Positions 10,044 through 21,645 of a DNA stretch of 27,942 nucleotides are shown here, piece after piece. Numbering within the stretch: the first letter of the stretch is position 1; every line of letters starts with the position of its first letter. The stretch comes from Candidatus Rokuibacteriota bacterium (GTDB lineage Bacteria > Methylomirabilota > Methylomirabilia > Rokubacteriales > JACPHL01). Under the pieces are notes generated by a model that was not told where the DNA came from, ran no database searches, and saw only the letters and a list, made by a program, of their open reading frames with translations. A program made the position numbers and the translations under genes. The stretch spans positions 1 through 27,942 of the forward strand of contig JACPHL010000046.1 in the NCBI GenBank assembly GCA_016188625.1, given 5' to 3'.

Positions 10044-10922
10044 CTATTCCCGATCCACGTCCCGGTGGACCACCGTGGGGGGGAGGCCCTGGGCCTCGAG
10101 GAAGGAGCGGAGCTCTTCCACCAGGGCGACGGAGCGATGCCGCCCCCCGGTGCAGCCGACGGCGACCGTGAGGTACGCCTTCCCCTCCTTCTGGTAGCGG
10201 GGCAGCAGGTAGCCGAGCAGGTCCCGAACCCGTCGGAGGAACTCCCCCCCCTCGGGGTGGCCGAAGATGAACTCCCGGACCGCCAGGTCACGGCCGTCCG
10301 ACGCCTTGAGGGGCTCGACGAAGAAGGGGTTCGGGAGGAAGCGGCAGTCGAGGACCAGATCGGCGTCGTAGGGGAGGCCGTACTTGTAGCCGAAGCTGAC
10401 CAGGGTGACCCCGAGGCTGGCGCGGGACCCCGGGGACCCGTACCACTCGACCAGCGCCTCCTTGAGCTGGTGGACCGTGATGTGCGAGGTGTCGATGACC
10501 CGATCCGCGATCTCCCGGAGATGGGCGAGCCGCTCCCGCTCCATCCGGATCCCGTCCAGGACCGTCCCCGACCCGGCCAGCGGGTGCCGGCGCCGGGTCT
10601 CGTGGTAGCGACGGATCAGGGCCTCCTCGGTGGCCTCCAGGAACAGGACCTCGGTGGGATGGCCGCGGGCGCGGAGCTCCCCCAGGGTCTCGATGAGGTG
10701 GTCCAGGTACTCGCCCTCCCGGATGTCGATCCCCAGGGCGATGCGGCGGATGGTCCGGGTGGACTGGGTGCAGAGCTCGGCGAAGGTCGGGATCAGCATG
10801 GTGGGGAGGTTGTCCACGCAGAAGTACCCCATGTCCTCGAAGCACTTGATGGCGTAACTCTTCCCCGCCCCGCTGAGGCCGGTGATGATGATGAAGCGGA
10901 TCTCGTCCTTCACGGGCCTCAC
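10044..10922 (-). CDS. rapZ: RapZ-family nucleotide-binding protein
   Basis: The protein has 292 residues, close to E. coli RapZ (284). There RapZ binds the small RNA GlmZ and presents it to RNase E, tuning glucosamine 6-phosphate synthase. Outside enterobacteria the function of the family is unsettled. The N-terminal part holds a Walker A motif GLSGAGKS (15-22), CVDNLP (35-40) and a P-loop kinase-like fold. The C-terminal domain carries the conserved GCTGGRHRS (256-264). The GTG start at 10920-10922 shares GTGA with the hpf stop, implying translational coupling. In E. coli the same operon has ptsN between hpf and rapZ and npr after it; both are missing here. The gene looks intact. Confidence 0.95.
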   Translation of the reverse strand: MRPVKDEIRFIIITGLSGAGKSYAIKCFEDMGYFCVDNLPTMLIPTFAELCTQSTRTIRRIALGIDIREGEYLDHLIETLGELRARGHPTEVLFLEATEEALIRRYHETRRRHPLAGSGTVLDGIRMERERLAHLREIADRVIDTSHITVHQLKEALVEWYGSPGSRASLGVTLVSFGYKYGLPYDADLVLDCRFLPNPFFVEPLKASDGRDLAVREFIFGHPEGGEFLRRVRDLLGYLLPRYQKEGKAYLTVAVGCTGGRHRSVALVEELRSFLEAQGLPPTVVHRDVDRE

Positions 10923-11461
10923 CCGGACGGCTCGATCAGCTGAAGCCGCCCGTCCGCCAGCCGGCGGAGGACGTTGACGGTGCGGGTCGTGGCGTCGGTG
11001 AAGACCAGGAGCGAGTCGGTCCGCAGCCGGATCTGGTCGATCGCCTCCTCCAGGGACATGGGCTTCGCGGCGGAGCGTCGGACGATCAGCTCGGGGGCCC
11101 CGCCCGTACCGGGGCCCTCGGCGAGCTCCGCGGTCGCGAGGGGGCCCCCGGGCTCCTTGGGGGAGCCCCGGGATTTCCGGCGGTGGATCCGATCCTTCCG
11201 TCGCCTGACCTGCCGTTCGAGCTTGTCCAGGGCCAGGTCCATGGCCGTGCGGAAGTCGGTCGCCTCCTCCACCACCCGGAGGGTGCTCCGCTTGGCCTGG
11301 AGGGTGACCTCGGCAAGGTGGCGGTGCTTCTCCTGGTTGAGCACCACGCGGGCCTCCACGATCTTGGGGAGGAAGCGCGCGACCTTGTTGAGCTTGGTCT
11401 CGACCCGGCGCCGGAGGGGCGCGGGGACATCGACACCCCGACCGCTGACGTGAATGTCCAT
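10919..11461 (-). CDS. hpf: Ribosome hibernation promoting factor, long form
   Basis: Hpf binds the 30S decoding region in resting cells, and the long form drives pairing of 70S ribosomes into 100S dimers through its C-terminal domain. The protein has 180 residues. Residues 1-95 form the basic S30AE domain, with VSGRGVDVP near the start and a lysine/arginine-rich end. A linker of about 30 residues rich in Gly and Pro follows. The dimerisation domain (126-180) contains IVRRSAAKPMSLEEA and LLVFTDATTRTVNVLRR. AGGGGAGG stands eight bases before the ATG at 11459-11461. It lies 13 bases after rpoN, the usual order in proteobacteria. The stop overlaps the rapZ start. Confidence 0.97.
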   Translation of the reverse strand: MDIHVSGRGVDVPAPLRRRVETKLNKVARFLPKIVEARVVLNQEKHRHLAEVTLQAKRSTLRVVEEATDFRTAMDLALDKLERQVRRRKDRIHRRKSRGSPKEPGGPLATAELAEGPGTGGAPELIVRRSAAKPMSLEEAIDQIRLRTDSLLVFTDATTRTVNVLRRLADGRLQLIEPSG

Positions 11462-11474
11462 GCGTCGACCTCCC

Positions 11475-12932
11475 CTAGCCGCGTCTTCGCGCGACCACGC
11501 GACGCTGATGGGAGGGAAGGATCCCGAGCTCCTCCCGGTACTTGGCCACGGTCCGGCGGGCGATGGTGAGGTCCCGCTCCCGGAGGGCCCGGGTGATCTC
11601 CTGGTCGCTGAGGGCCCGGGCCGGCTCCTCCTGGGCGATGAGCCCGGCGATGAGCTGCTTGACGCTGAGGGAGGAGACGACCTCCCCCCGCCCGGTGCTG
11701 ATCCCGCTGTGGAAGAAGTGCTTCAGCTCGAAGAGGCCCTGCGGGGTCTCGACGTACTTGTTGGTGGTGACCCGGCTGACGGTGGACTCGTGCATCCCGA
11801 TGTCCTCGGCGACGTCCCGGAGGGTCAGGGGGCGCATGTGCGCGACCCCGCGATCCAGGAACTCCCGCTGGAACCGCACGATGGACTCCGTGACCCGGTA
11901 GAGGGTGCGCTGGCGCTGGTGGATGCTCTTGATCAGCCAGAGCGCGGAGCGAAGCTTGGACTCGATGTAGGCCCGGGCCTCGTCCCCCGCCCCGTGGAGG
12001 AGCACGCTGCGATAGTAGGCGTTGATCCTGAGCCGGGGGAGCCCCTCGTCGTTGAGGATGATCGCGTAGCCGTCCCCGCTCTTCACCACGGAGACGTCCG
12101 GGACGATGTAGCGGGTGTCCGCGGCAGAGAAGCTCCGGCCGGGCTTGGGCTCGAGCCGGGCGATCTCGTCCACCGCCTCCATCACCCGCTCGAGGTCCAT
12201 CTTGAGGGCCCGCGCGATCTCGGGGTAGCGGCACCGCTCCAGGTCGGCGAAGTGCTGCTCCACGATGTCGAGGGCGAGGGGGTCGGGCTCGGGCTGGGCC
12301 CGGAGCTGGATGAGGAGGCACTCCCGGAGGTCCCGGGCCCCGACGCCCGGCGGGTCGAGGGTCTGGACGAGGCCGAGGACCTCCTCCACCCGGCCCGGGG
12401 TGGCCCCCGTGGCCTCCGCGATCTCCTCCACGGTCGCCCGGAGGTAGCCGTCGTCGTCGAGGTTGCCGATGATCGCCTCCCCGATGAGCAGGGCCTCCGG
12501 GCCCTGAGCGGCCAGTTGGAGCTGCTGGTGAAGGTGATCCGCCAGGGTGACCGGAGTCTTCACGAAGTTCTCGAAGGAGGGCTCCTCCCGCTCCTCCTGC
12601 TGGACCAGGGTGGTCTCATCTGGGGCGTGGTCGAAGAGGAACTGGGCGAGGTCGAAGGGGAGGTCGGCGGCCGGGTTGCCGTCGAGGACGGGCGCCGTCG
12701 CCTCACCCTCGGCGCCCTCCTGACCGGCGAGGTGCGACGGCTCGGGACCGGCGGCCGGGGGCTCCGCCTCGTCCGAGGCCTCCTCGAGGAGGGGGTTCTC
12801 GGTCAGCTCCCGCTGGAGCAGTTCCTGAAGCTCGATGGTGGAGAGCTGGAGGAGCTGGATCGCCTGCTGGAGCAGCGGCGTCATGACCAGCCGCTGGCTC
12901 TGCCGGAGCGTGAGGCGGGTCTCCATCACCAT
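11475..12932 (-). CDS. rpoN: RNA polymerase sigma-54 factor
   Basis: RpoN directs RNA polymerase to -24/-12 promoters that need an ATP-driven activator. The 485-residue protein shows all expected parts. Region I is glutamine- and leucine-rich (residues 5-50, with LTLRQSQRL and TPLLQQAIQLLQLS). An acidic region II spans about 50-115, and the core-binding region about 120-300. The helix-turn-helix region lies near 370-390, and the diagnostic RpoN box ARRTVAKYRE is at 458-467. The ATG at 12930-12932 lies 17 bases after the lptB stop; a second ATG two codons later is possible. The gene sits between lptB and hpf as in E. coli. No sigma-54 activator gene is in the window. Confidence 0.98.
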   Translation of the reverse strand: MVMETRLTLRQSQRLVMTPLLQQAIQLLQLSTIELQELLQRELTENPLLEEASDEAEPPAAGPEPSHLAGQEGAEGEATAPVLDGNPAADLPFDLAQFLFDHAPDETTLVQQEEREEPSFENFVKTPVTLADHLHQQLQLAAQGPEALLIGEAIIGNLDDDGYLRATVEEIAEATGATPGRVEEVLGLVQTLDPPGVGARDLRECLLIQLRAQPEPDPLALDIVEQHFADLERCRYPEIARALKMDLERVMEAVDEIARLEPKPGRSFSAADTRYIVPDVSVVKSGDGYAIILNDEGLPRLRINAYYRSVLLHGAGDEARAYIESKLRSALWLIKSIHQRQRTLYRVTESIVRFQREFLDRGVAHMRPLTLRDVAEDIGMHESTVSRVTTNKYVETPQGLFELKHFFHSGISTGRGEVVSSLSVKQLIAGLIAQEEPARALSDQEITRALRERDLTIARRTVAKYREELGILPSHQRRVVARRRG

Positions 12933-12949
12933 CTCGTCGCCCCGCCCGG

Positions 12950-13672
12950 CTAGAGCGAGAACCTCTCCCCCAGGTAGATCTCCCGGGCCCGCTCGTTGGT
13001 CGCGAGCTCCTTGGAGGTCCCCGAGACCAGGATCTGCCCGTCGTAGAGGATGTAGGCGCGGTCGGTGATCTGGAGGGTCTCCCGGACGTTGTGGTCCGTG
13101 ATGAGGACCCCGATCCCCTTCTCCCTGAGCCGGGAGATGATCCCCTGGATCTCCCCGATGGCGATGGGGTCGATCCCCGTGAAGGGCTCGTCCAGCAGGA
13201 GGTAGTTGGGGGAGGTGATGAGGGCCCGGGTGATCTCCAGGCGCCGGCGCTCGCCCCCGGAGAGGGTGTAGGCCTTCTGCTTGGCCAGGCCCTCCAGCCC
13301 CAGCTCCCGCAGGAGGGCCCCGAGCCGCTCCCTCCGCTCCCGGGGGGTCAGGTCCAGGGTCTCGAGGATCGCGAGGAGGTTCTCGTCCACCGCGAGCTTG
13401 CGGAAGACCGAGGACTCCTGGGGGAGATAGCCGATCCCCTTGCGGGAGCGCTGGTACATGGGGAAGGCCGTGATCTCCTCCCCGTCCAGGAGGATCCGGC
13501 CGCGATCCGGCGTCAGGAGGCCGACGACCATGTGGAAGGTCGTGGTCTTGCCGGCCCCGTTGGGGCCGAGGAGACCGACCACCTCCCCCTGGTTGATCAC
13601 CAGGTTAACGCTGTCCACCACCTTCCGCCCCCGGAAGCTCTTCGAGAGCCCCCGGGCCTCGAGCCCGGCCAT
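12950..13672 (-). CDS. lptB: LPS export ABC transporter ATP-binding protein
   Basis: LptB is the cytoplasmic ATPase that, with LptF and LptG, pulls LPS out of the inner membrane into the LptC-LptA bridge. The protein has 240 residues, the normal length. Motifs are Walker A GPNGAGKT (36-43), Q-loop Gln85 in GYLPQE, signature LSGGE (137-141), Walker B YLLLDEP (157-163) and the H-loop His194 in ITDHN. The frame stays open upstream into an intergenic repeat, but homology begins at MAGLEARGLSKSF, so I place the start at ATG 13670-13672. No good ribosome-binding site precedes it. Instead, the repeat's hairpin ends 21 bases upstream. lptA lies upstream across the repeat and rpoN 17 bases downstream. 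lptF and lptG are not in the window. Confidence 0.96.
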   Translation of the reverse strand: MAGLEARGLSKSFRGRKVVDSVNLVINQGEVVGLLGPNGAGKTTTFHMVVGLLTPDRGRILLDGEEITAFPMYQRSRKGIGYLPQESSVFRKLAVDENLLAILETLDLTPRERRERLGALLRELGLEGLAKQKAYTLSGGERRRLEITRALITSPNYLLLDEPFTGIDPIAIGEIQGIISRLREKGIGVLITDHNVRETLQITDRAYILYDGQILVSGTSKELATNERAREIYLGERFSL

Positions 13673-13685
13673 GGACGGGCTAGAG

Positions 13686-13787
13686 AACTCGGAGGGGGGC
13701 TCCGCCCCCCTTCCGACGGCCCCCGGCGAAGCCGGCCGGTCGCCCTTCGGCGACCGGCTTCGGGGCCTGCCGGGGGGCAGACTCCCC
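13686..13787. repeat. Dispersed intergenic repeat, copy 2 (short form)
   Basis: This copy lies between lptA and lptB, inside what should be one operon. Its left end (AACTCGGAGGGGGGCTCC) matches 24109-24126, and its right end (GGGGGGCAGACTCCCC) matches the right end of copy 3. It lacks the middle part that copies 1 and 3 share. Two hairpins are visible: GGGGGG/CCCCCC with a five-base loop at 13694-13710, and a long one at 13727-13762. The long one closes with GGTCGCC-CTTC-GGCGACC and continues with CGAAGCCG pairing to CGGCTTCG across a three-base bulge. Either could attenuate transcription from lptA into lptB. Confidence 0.8.
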
Positions 13788-13814
13788 AAAAGTTTTGTTC
13801 GGGCACATCCCGGG

Positions 13815-14462
13815 CTAGCAGGGGGCAGGGCGCTTGGCCTCTCGCCTGGATGCCTCCTTGGGCGTGCCCTCGTCCTCGCGCTTGGGGTAGAAGACCGCCT
13901 TGACCCGGTCCTGGCTCCCGCCCTCGACGATGCTCCGGTCCTGGGCGAGGAAGAGCGTGATCTCATCGCCGGTCACCACGTTTTCCTCCTGCCAGACCTT
14001 GGCGTTGCCGATCAGGAGGATCTTCTGCTCGTCATCGTAGTACTCGGCGCGCCTCGCGGTCCCGATCCGGCAGTCCTCCGTCACGATCTTGACGTTGCCG
14101 GTCGAGATCATCCGCGCGACCCGCTCCCCCTTCTCGTCGAGGTAGACCTCCATCCGGTCGGCCGTCTGGGTGGAGTTGTCCTGGCGGGCGACGACCCCTC
14201 CGGTGAAGATCACCAGTCCCTCCTTCTGGAAGACCTCCATGCGGTCGGCGTCGATGACGATGGGCGAGGAGCGCTCCCCGGGCCGGCGCGGCGCCTCGGC
14301 CCTGGCCTTCCCCTCGGCCTTGGGCTCGGTCTTGGGCCGGGTGGCCGGCGCGGCCTTGCCCGGGGCCCCGGGCTGGCGCGGGGCCTGTCCGGGGACGGGG
14401 GGGGCGAGGCCAGCCAGGAGGGCGACGGCCAGGGCCGCGGCGACGAGGAGGCGCGGGCTCAT
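13815..14462 (-). CDS. lptA: LPS transport periplasmic bridge protein LptA
   Basis: LptA forms the periplasmic bridge that carries LPS from LptC to the LptD-LptE complex in the outer membrane. The protein has 215 residues. Residues 1-26 form a signal peptide, probably cut near VPGQA. A Pro/Ala/Lys-rich low-complexity linker (27-65) follows, longer than in E. coli LptA. The OstA/LptA jellyroll begins at SPIVIDADRMEV (66-77) and continues through IFTGGVVARQDN and ISTGNVKIVTEDC. The C-terminal 20 residues are charged and look disordered. The ATG at 14460-14462 overlaps the lptC stop by four bases (ATGA), implying coupled translation. lptB follows after 142 bases that contain a repeat. Confidence 0.93.
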   Translation of the reverse strand: MSPRLLVAAALAVALLAGLAPPVPGQAPRQPGAPGKAAPATRPKTEPKAEGKARAEAPRRPGERSSPIVIDADRMEVFQKEGLVIFTGGVVARQDNSTQTADRMEVYLDEKGERVARMISTGNVKIVTEDCRIGTARRAEYYDDEQKILLIGNAKVWQEENVVTGDEITLFLAQDRSIVEGGSQDRVKAVFYPKREDEGTPKEASRREAKRPAPC

Positions 14463-15040
14463 GAGCCGCCCCGCGGGAAGAGGCCGAGCTGGGTGTTTCG
14501 CCCGTCCGTGATCACCACCCGCACCTTGGCGCCCAGCAGCGCCCGCTCGGCCGCCATCTCGACCTCGAGGCCCCGACCGGTGATGGTAGTGCCCGCCCGG
14601 CGGATCGTCACCGCCCCGTCGGTCGAGAGCCGCCGGGCCTCGTTCTCCCAGCGGAGGTCGGGGGCGGTCAGGGAGAGGCCGTCGCTGGAGGTGACGACGA
14701 CGTTCCCCGTCAGGGTGACGTCGCGGGTCTCGTTGTGGAGGACCCCCTCGTCCCCCTTCACGGTCCAGACCCGGTCCTGGTTGAAGACCGTGACCGTGAC
14801 CTGACGCAGCAGGGTCTGCTTCTCCTGCTCAAACACCTCCGCCTGGTCGGCGTCCAGCTGCCAGCGCAGGTTCCCCTCCAGGGTCTCATCGATGTGGATC
14901 TCCTTGATCCGGTAGTCGGCCTCTTGGGGCGGGGCGGCGACTGGCTCGGGACGGGGGCGGTCCTTGAAGGCGACCATCCCGCCGAGGCCGGCCAGGAGGA
15001 CAAGGAAGACGATGAGAAAAATCGTAGAAAGCCGTCTCAT
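14459..15040 (-). CDS. lptC: LPS export ABC transporter periplasmic protein LptC
   Basis: LptC is a bitopic inner-membrane protein that receives LPS from LptBFG and hands it to LptA. The protein has 193 residues, close to the E. coli length of 191. One membrane segment spans residues 5-24 (STIFLIVFLVLLAGLGGMVA), and a periplasmic OstA-like beta domain runs from about 40 to the end, with DYRIKEIHIDETLEG near its start. I chose the ATG at 15038-15040 because the membrane helix follows directly. A GTG 16 codons upstream would put charged residues before it. A strong AAGGAGG at 15073-15079 lies too far upstream to serve this ATG. It shares four bases with lptA. Confidence 0.92.
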   Translation of the reverse strand: MRRLSTIFLIVFLVLLAGLGGMVAFKDRPRPEPVAAPPQEADYRIKEIHIDETLEGNLRWQLDADQAEVFEQEKQTLLRQVTVTVFNQDRVWTVKGDEGVLHNETRDVTLTGNVVVTSSDGLSLTAPDLRWENEARRLSTDGAVTIRRAGTTITGRGLEVEMAAERALLGAKVRVVITDGRNTQLGLFPRGGS

Positions 15041-15086
15041 GGCGGTTTTCCGGCGGTCTCGGCCGTCGGCACCCTCCTTGCATAGC

Positions 15087-15116
15087 ACCGTAGCACAACT
15101 GCGGGGGGGGTGTAAA
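15087..15116 (-). promoter_or_regulatory. Possible internal promoter for lptC-lptA-lptB
   Basis: In the 100-base gap between kdsC and lptC the minus strand shows TTTACA (15111-15116) and TACGGT (15087-15092) with an 18-base spacer. The -35 match is good and the -10 match is weak. A start near 15080 would leave a leader of about 40 bases before the lptC ATG. An internal promoter would let LPS transport genes be expressed apart from the Kdo genes. Confidence 0.35.
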
Positions 15117-15140
15117 GGATGGCGGTGGGCGGCCTGGCCG

Positions 15141-15737
15141 CTAGGGCCAAGCGCCCCGGGCGCCCAGGAGGGTCTCGATGGCCTCCCGCACCGCCCCCCG
15201 CCCCCCGCCCCGGCGGGTCACCCAGTCCACGGCCCGCCGGACCTCGGGGACCGCGTCCCCGGGCGCGATGGCCAGCCCGACCGTCCGGAGGACGGGGAGG
15301 TCAGGGAGGTCGTCCCCCATGTAGGCGACCTCGGCATCCCGGCAGCCGTACCTGTCGCGCAGGGCCCGGTAGGCCTCCAGCTTCTCTCCGACCCCCTGCA
15401 GCACCTCGGTGATCCCCAGCTCGGCCATCCGGCGGGCCGTGGCCCGGGAGGCCCGGCTCGTGAGGATCGCCACCGAGAGCCCCGCGGCCCGGGCCCGGAC
15501 GAGGGCCAGGCCGTCGTGGACGTGGAAGGTCTGGCGCTCCTCGCCGTCGGGGCCGTAGAGGAGACGGCCGTCGGTCAGGACGCCGTCCACGTCCAGGATG
15601 AGGAGGCGGATCGCCCGGGCCCGCCGGGCGTCGGGGGCTCCGCGCGCCGCGGGCCGACGGCGCGAGCCCCGCTCAGGCGATCTTCGCCCGGAGGATGTCG
15701 TGGAGATGGATGATCCCCTCCGGGCGGCGGGAGGCAT
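15141..15737 (-). CDS. kdsC: 3-deoxy-D-manno-octulosonate 8-phosphate phosphatase
   Basis: KdsC is a HAD-superfamily phosphatase that releases Kdo from Kdo 8-phosphate in the cytosol. The catalytic motif DVDGVLTDG stands at residues 49-57, motif II ILTSRAS at 91-97 and motif IV GDDLPDLPV at 141-149. The family's C-terminal RRGGGRGAVRE is also present. With the ATG at 15735-15737 the protein has 198 residues, against 188 in E. coli. This start lies 65 bases inside the end of kdsD. No other ATG, GTG or TTG occurs in frame between it and the first catalytic residues, so the overlap or a non-standard start codon is forced. The first 40 residues are arginine-rich and not conserved-looking. Confidence 0.92.
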   Translation of the reverse strand: MPPAARRGSSISTTSSGRRSPERGSRRRPAARGAPDARRARAIRLLILDVDGVLTDGRLLYGPDGEERQTFHVHDGLALVRARAAGLSVAILTSRASRATARRMAELGITEVLQGVGEKLEAYRALRDRYGCRDAEVAYMGDDLPDLPVLRTVGLAIAPGDAVPEVRRAVDWVTRRGGGRGAVREAIETLLGARGAWP

Positions 15738-16641
15738 CCACGATGAGGAGCTGGGTGATGGCGTAGTGCTCCATCACCTCCAGGGCCTTCGCCGCCAGCT
15801 CGCCCTTCCCGATGGTCTTCGGGCCGCGCGTCATCACCTCGCGGGCGGTGCGCTCGAAGAGGCGCGGGTCTCGCTGGAGCGCCCGGCGGAGGTCGCCGTC
15901 GGTGACAATCCCCGCCAGGCGGCCCTCCGCGTCCACCACGGCGGTCGAGCCGAGGCGCTTCTCGGTCATCTCCAGCACGACCTCCCGCATGGGGGTCGCC
16001 TCGCGCACCACGGGGATCGCCGCCCCCCGGTGCATGAGGTCCTCGACCCGGAGCAGCCGCCGGCCGAGGCTCCCGCCGGGGTGGACGAGGGCGAAGTCGT
16101 CCGGCTGGATCCCGCGCCGCTCCAGCAGGGCCACGGCCAGGGCGTCCCCCATCGCCAGGGCGGCGGTGGTGGAGGTGGTGGGGGTGAGGTTCAGGGGGCA
16201 CGCCTCCTCCCGGACCGAGACGTCCACCACCACGTCCCCGTGCTGGGCCAGCGTGGAGCGGGGGTTCCCGGTCAGGACGAGGAGGGGGACGCCCAGGCGC
16301 TTGAGGGCCGGCACCAGGAGGAGCAGCTCGTCGGTCTCCCCGCTGTTGGAGATCGCCAGGACCACGTCGCCCCGGACCACCATCCCGAGGTCGCCGTGGA
16401 CCCCTTCGGCGGGGTGGAGGAAGAGGGCCGGGGTCCCGGTGGAGGCCAGCGTCGCCGCGATCTTCTTGCCGACGAGCCCCGACTTCCCGATCCCGGTCAC
16501 GACCACCCGCCCGCGGCAGGCCTCGAGCAGATCGAGGGCGCGTAGGAACCGCTCATCGAGCCGCTCCGTCAGCTCCCGGACCGCCTCCGCCTCCGCCTCG
16601 AGGACCCGGCGGGCGACCTTGAGCTCGTCGCCGTGGCTCAC
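15673..16641 (-). CDS. kdsD: Arabinose-5-phosphate isomerase
   Basis: KdsD converts ribulose 5-phosphate to arabinose 5-phosphate, the first step of Kdo synthesis. The protein has 322 residues (E. coli 328). An SIS domain covers about 40-175, with [12 protein letters not shown] (49-60), [12 protein letters not shown] (76-87) and SNSGETDE (98-105). Two CBS domains follow from about 205 to the end, ending in [13 protein letters not shown]. The GTG start at 16639-16641 shares GTGA with the kdsA stop. Its 3' end overlaps kdsC. The frame stays open further upstream through kdsA, but homology begins at this GTG. The adjacent kdsA and kdsC support the Kdo assignment over a gut-type paralogue. Confidence 0.95.
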   Translation of the reverse strand: MSHGDELKVARRVLEAEAEAVRELTERLDERFLRALDLLEACRGRVVVTGIGKSGLVGKKIAATLASTGTPALFLHPAEGVHGDLGMVVRGDVVLAISNSGETDELLLLVPALKRLGVPLLVLTGNPRSTLAQHGDVVVDVSVREEACPLNLTPTTSTTAALAMGDALAVALLERRGIQPDDFALVHPGGSLGRRLLRVEDLMHRGAAIPVVREATPMREVVLEMTEKRLGSTAVVDAEGRLAGIVTDGDLRRALQRDPRLFERTAREVMTRGPKTIGKGELAAKALEVMEHYAITQLLIVDASRRPEGIIHLHDILRAKIA

Positions 16642-17374
16642 CCGCCGGCCCTCCCCAGGGCCGCCTCGATCGCCCGGACCTGCTCCAGGAGGCGCGGCAG
16701 CTCCCCGAGGGGGAGCATGGTCGGGCCGTCCGAGGGGGCGCGATCGGGGTCGTCGTGGATCTCCAGGAAGAGGGCGTCGCACCCGAAGGCCACCGCGGCC
16801 CGCGCGAGGGCCGCCACGAAGCGCCGCTCGCCGCCGGAGCGGTCCCCCTGCCCGCCCGGGAGCTGTACGGAGTGGGTGGCGTCGAAGACCACCGGGGTCC
16901 CCAGCTCCCGCATGATGGCGAGCCCGCGGAAGTCCACCACCAGGTTGTTGTACCCGAAGCTCGCCCCGCGCTCGGTCAGGGTGACCGCCCGGCAGCCGCT
17001 CGCCCGGAGCTTCTCGACCACGTTCCCCATATCCCACGGCGCCATGAACTGGCCCTTCTTCACGTTGACCGGACGGCCGGATGCACGTCCGACAGCACGG
17101 GGCAGCCGAACTCCTCCCGGACCCGCGCCAGGATCCGGAGGCCCTCGGCGAGGCCCGGGCCGCGGTAGGAGCCGTGGGAGGAGCGGTTGGCCTTGTCGTA
17201 GGAGGACTTGTAGATGAAGGGGACCTTCGCCTCGGCGGTGACCCGGACGAGGGCCTCGGCCATCCCGAGGGCGTGGGCCTCGGTCTCGATGGCGCAGGGG
17301 CCACCCAGGAGGACCAGGGGGTGGTCGCCCCCGATCCTGACCCCGCCGACCGTCACCTCCCCCGCCGATCCCAT
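16638..17374 (-). CDS. kdsA: Kdo 8-phosphate synthase, interrupted by an internal deletion and frameshift
   Basis: KdsA condenses arabinose 5-phosphate with phosphoenolpyruvate to give Kdo 8-phosphate. The gene is present in two frames. The 5' half (17081-17374, 98 codons) starts at an ATG after AGGAGG and contains LLGGPCAIE and [20 protein letters not shown], ending in VLSDVH. It would run out of frame to a stop at 17060. The 3' half (16638-17078) resumes with [19 protein letters not shown] and continues through [21 protein letters not shown] and the normal C-terminus. Compared with other KdsA proteins, the 34 or so residues between the halves are missing, including the conserved LPAFLxRQTDL segment. 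That means about 100 bases are absent. No functional enzyme could be made from this sequence as given. Confidence 0.93.
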
Positions 17375-17407
17375 CGCGCCTCCTGCCCGCCACGATACGG
17401 CGCCACG

Positions 17408-17436
17408 ATTATATGCCAGCGGCCGCCGGCGGCCAA
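17408..17436 (-). promoter_or_regulatory. Strong predicted promoter for the kds-lpt operon
   Basis: On the minus strand a perfect TATAAT (17408-17413) lies 17 bases downstream of TTGGCC (17431-17436). Transcription would begin near 17401, about 27 bases before the kdsA ATG at 17374. This is the best promoter match in the window. The -35 box lies inside a hairpin that follows the pyrG stop. Confidence 0.65.
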
Positions 17437-17444
17437 CCGCCGGC
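17425..17444 (-). terminator. Perfect hairpin just after pyrG, overlapping the kdsA promoter
   Basis: GCCGGCGG and CCGCCGGC form a perfect eight-base stem with a four-base loop, starting two bases after the pyrG stop codon. There is no T-run after it, so it would be an imperfect intrinsic terminator. It could instead stabilise the 3' end of the pyrG message or act as a DNA operator, since it covers the kdsA -35 element. Confidence 0.4.
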
Positions 17445-17446
17445 TC

Positions 17447-21638
<4,192 letters not shown>

Positions 21639-21645
21639 GGCGCCG

